DNA from: Pseudomonadota bacterium
GTDB taxonomy: Bacteria > Myxococcota_A > Polyangia > Polyangiales > Sandaracinaceae
DNA length: 6,466 nt
Assembly (NCBI GenBank): GCA_023427125.1
Contig: JAEZBP010001161.1
Location: 1 to 6,466, forward strand
Direction: 5' to 3'
Notes under the pieces: model-generated
The model's input: only the letters and a program-made list of their open reading frames with translations
The model's database searches: none
Told to the model about the DNA's origin: nothing
Part shown: positions 5,938-6,466 of the stretch, in pieces
Layout: every line of letters starts with the position of its first letter
How positions within the stretch are numbered: the stretch's first letter is position 1
Position numbers and translations under genes: made by a program

Positions 5938-6466
5938 ATGTCGCGTTGGGTGTTCGGCTACGGCTCGCTGGTCTGGCGGCCGGCGTTTCTGCATCTCGAG
6001 GCCCGCCCTGCGCGGCTCGCCGGCTTCGCGAGACGCTTCTGGCAGGGCTCGACCGATCACCGCGGCGTGCCGGGCGCGCCTGGGCGGGTGGTCACGCTGG
6101 TCCGCGATCCGAGCGCGGTGTGCCTCGGCGTCGCCTACCGTGTGTCGGAGGATGTCTTCGGCGAGGTGATCGCCGGGCTCGATCATCGCGAGAAGGGCGG
6201 GTACGAGCGGCTCGATCTTCCCATCGCGCTCGCGCCGGACGAGCGCGAGGTCGAGGGCCTCGTCTACATCGCCGGTCCCGACAACCCGAGCTACCTCGGG
6301 CCTGCGCCGGCGAGCGCCATCGTCGCGCAGATCGCGGCGGCACGCGGGCCGAGCGGGCCGAACGACGAGTACCTCTTGCGGCTCGAGGAGAGCCTGCGCG
6401 CGCTCGGCGCCGAGGACGAGCACGTCTTCGAGCTCGCGGCGCTACTGCGTCGCTGGCGCGCGCTTC
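5938..6466 (+). CDS. ChaC-type gamma-glutamylcyclotransferase (3' end beyond window)
   Basis: Cytoplasmic enzyme of the ChaC family, which degrades reduced glutathione to 5-oxoproline and Cys-Gly. The frame is open from the ATG at 5938 to the right edge (176 codons seen), with strong G/C third positions throughout. Family marks: VFGYGSLVW (residues 5-13), whose YGSL forms the 5-oxoproline-binding loop; FWQGSTDHRGVPGAPGRVVTL (35-54); AYRV (66-69); and LDHREKGGYER (81-91), where E85 corresponds to the catalytic Glu of ChaC proteins. GPDNPSYLGP (113-122) is also typical. About 176 residues covers most of a usual ChaC protein (180-230 aa), so only the C-terminal tail is missing. The best sequence match in style is ChaC2-like (REKGGY). 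It is divergent from the GFA/asparaginase operon across a shared regulatory gap. Confidence 0.92.
   Translation, partial: MSRWVFGYGSLVWRPAFLHLEARPARLAGFARRFWQGSTDHRGVPGAPGRVVTLVRDPSAVCLGVAYRVSEDVFGEVIAGLDHREKGGYERLDLPIALAPDEREVEGLVYIAGPDNPSYLGPAPASAIVAQIAAARGPSGPNDEYLLRLEESLRALGAEDEHVFELAALLRRWRAL

Noticed and set aside
4825..6423. 532-codon minus-strand open frame
   Set aside because: It runs antisense to the ChaC gene and out of frame through the exported protein gene; Arg/Ala/Pro-rich with no domain, while both overlapped genes have clear motifs.

Overview
This is a very GC-rich, gene-dense window in which almost every real codon ends in G or C. That base composition, long antisense shadow frames, starts without a Shine-Dalgarno sequence sitting just after -10-like hexamers, and the gene content together suggest a myxobacterium-like (Myxococcota, Sandaracinus/Polyangiales type) chromosome. 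This is inferred from style, not from a marker gene. I see no rRNA, tRNA, CRISPR array, insertion sequence or phage gene.

Layout. Bases 1-182 hold no gene I can name; there is a Lys-Pro-rich open frame, a 6-bp tandem repeat and an imperfect hairpin. Bases 183-2237 (minus) encode a large carotenoid cleavage oxygenase of the RPE65/CCD superfamily with four candidate iron-binding histidines. A short AT-richer divergent promoter region (about 2238-2323) contains an imperfect palindrome. It separates that gene from a plus-strand D12-class adenine DNA methyltransferase (2324-3400), which has no restriction partner in view and looks leaderless.

The methyltransferase converges on, and overlaps by 20 bp, the last gene of a compact minus-strand operon. 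In transcription order the operon is: a secreted, uncharacterised protein with a Rossmann/methyltransferase-like motif (5870-4815); a GFA/CENP-V-type zinc protein (4822-4460, start overlapping the previous stop); and a type I cytoplasmic L-asparaginase (4445-3381). Divergent from the operon, across a 67-bp gap holding a perfect 7-bp inverted repeat, begins a ChaC-type gamma-glutamylcyclotransferase (5938 onward), cut by the right edge.

How they may work together (inference): ChaC degrades glutathione and GFA proteins are named for a glutathione-formaldehyde reaction, so the right half may concern thiol and amino-acid turnover, with asparaginase releasing aspartate and ammonia. The carotenoid oxygenase and the DNA methyltransferase look like independent, divergently expressed genes. 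Nothing here amounts to a convincing new defence or mobile system. The least understood item is the secreted methyltransferase-like protein that leads the operon.
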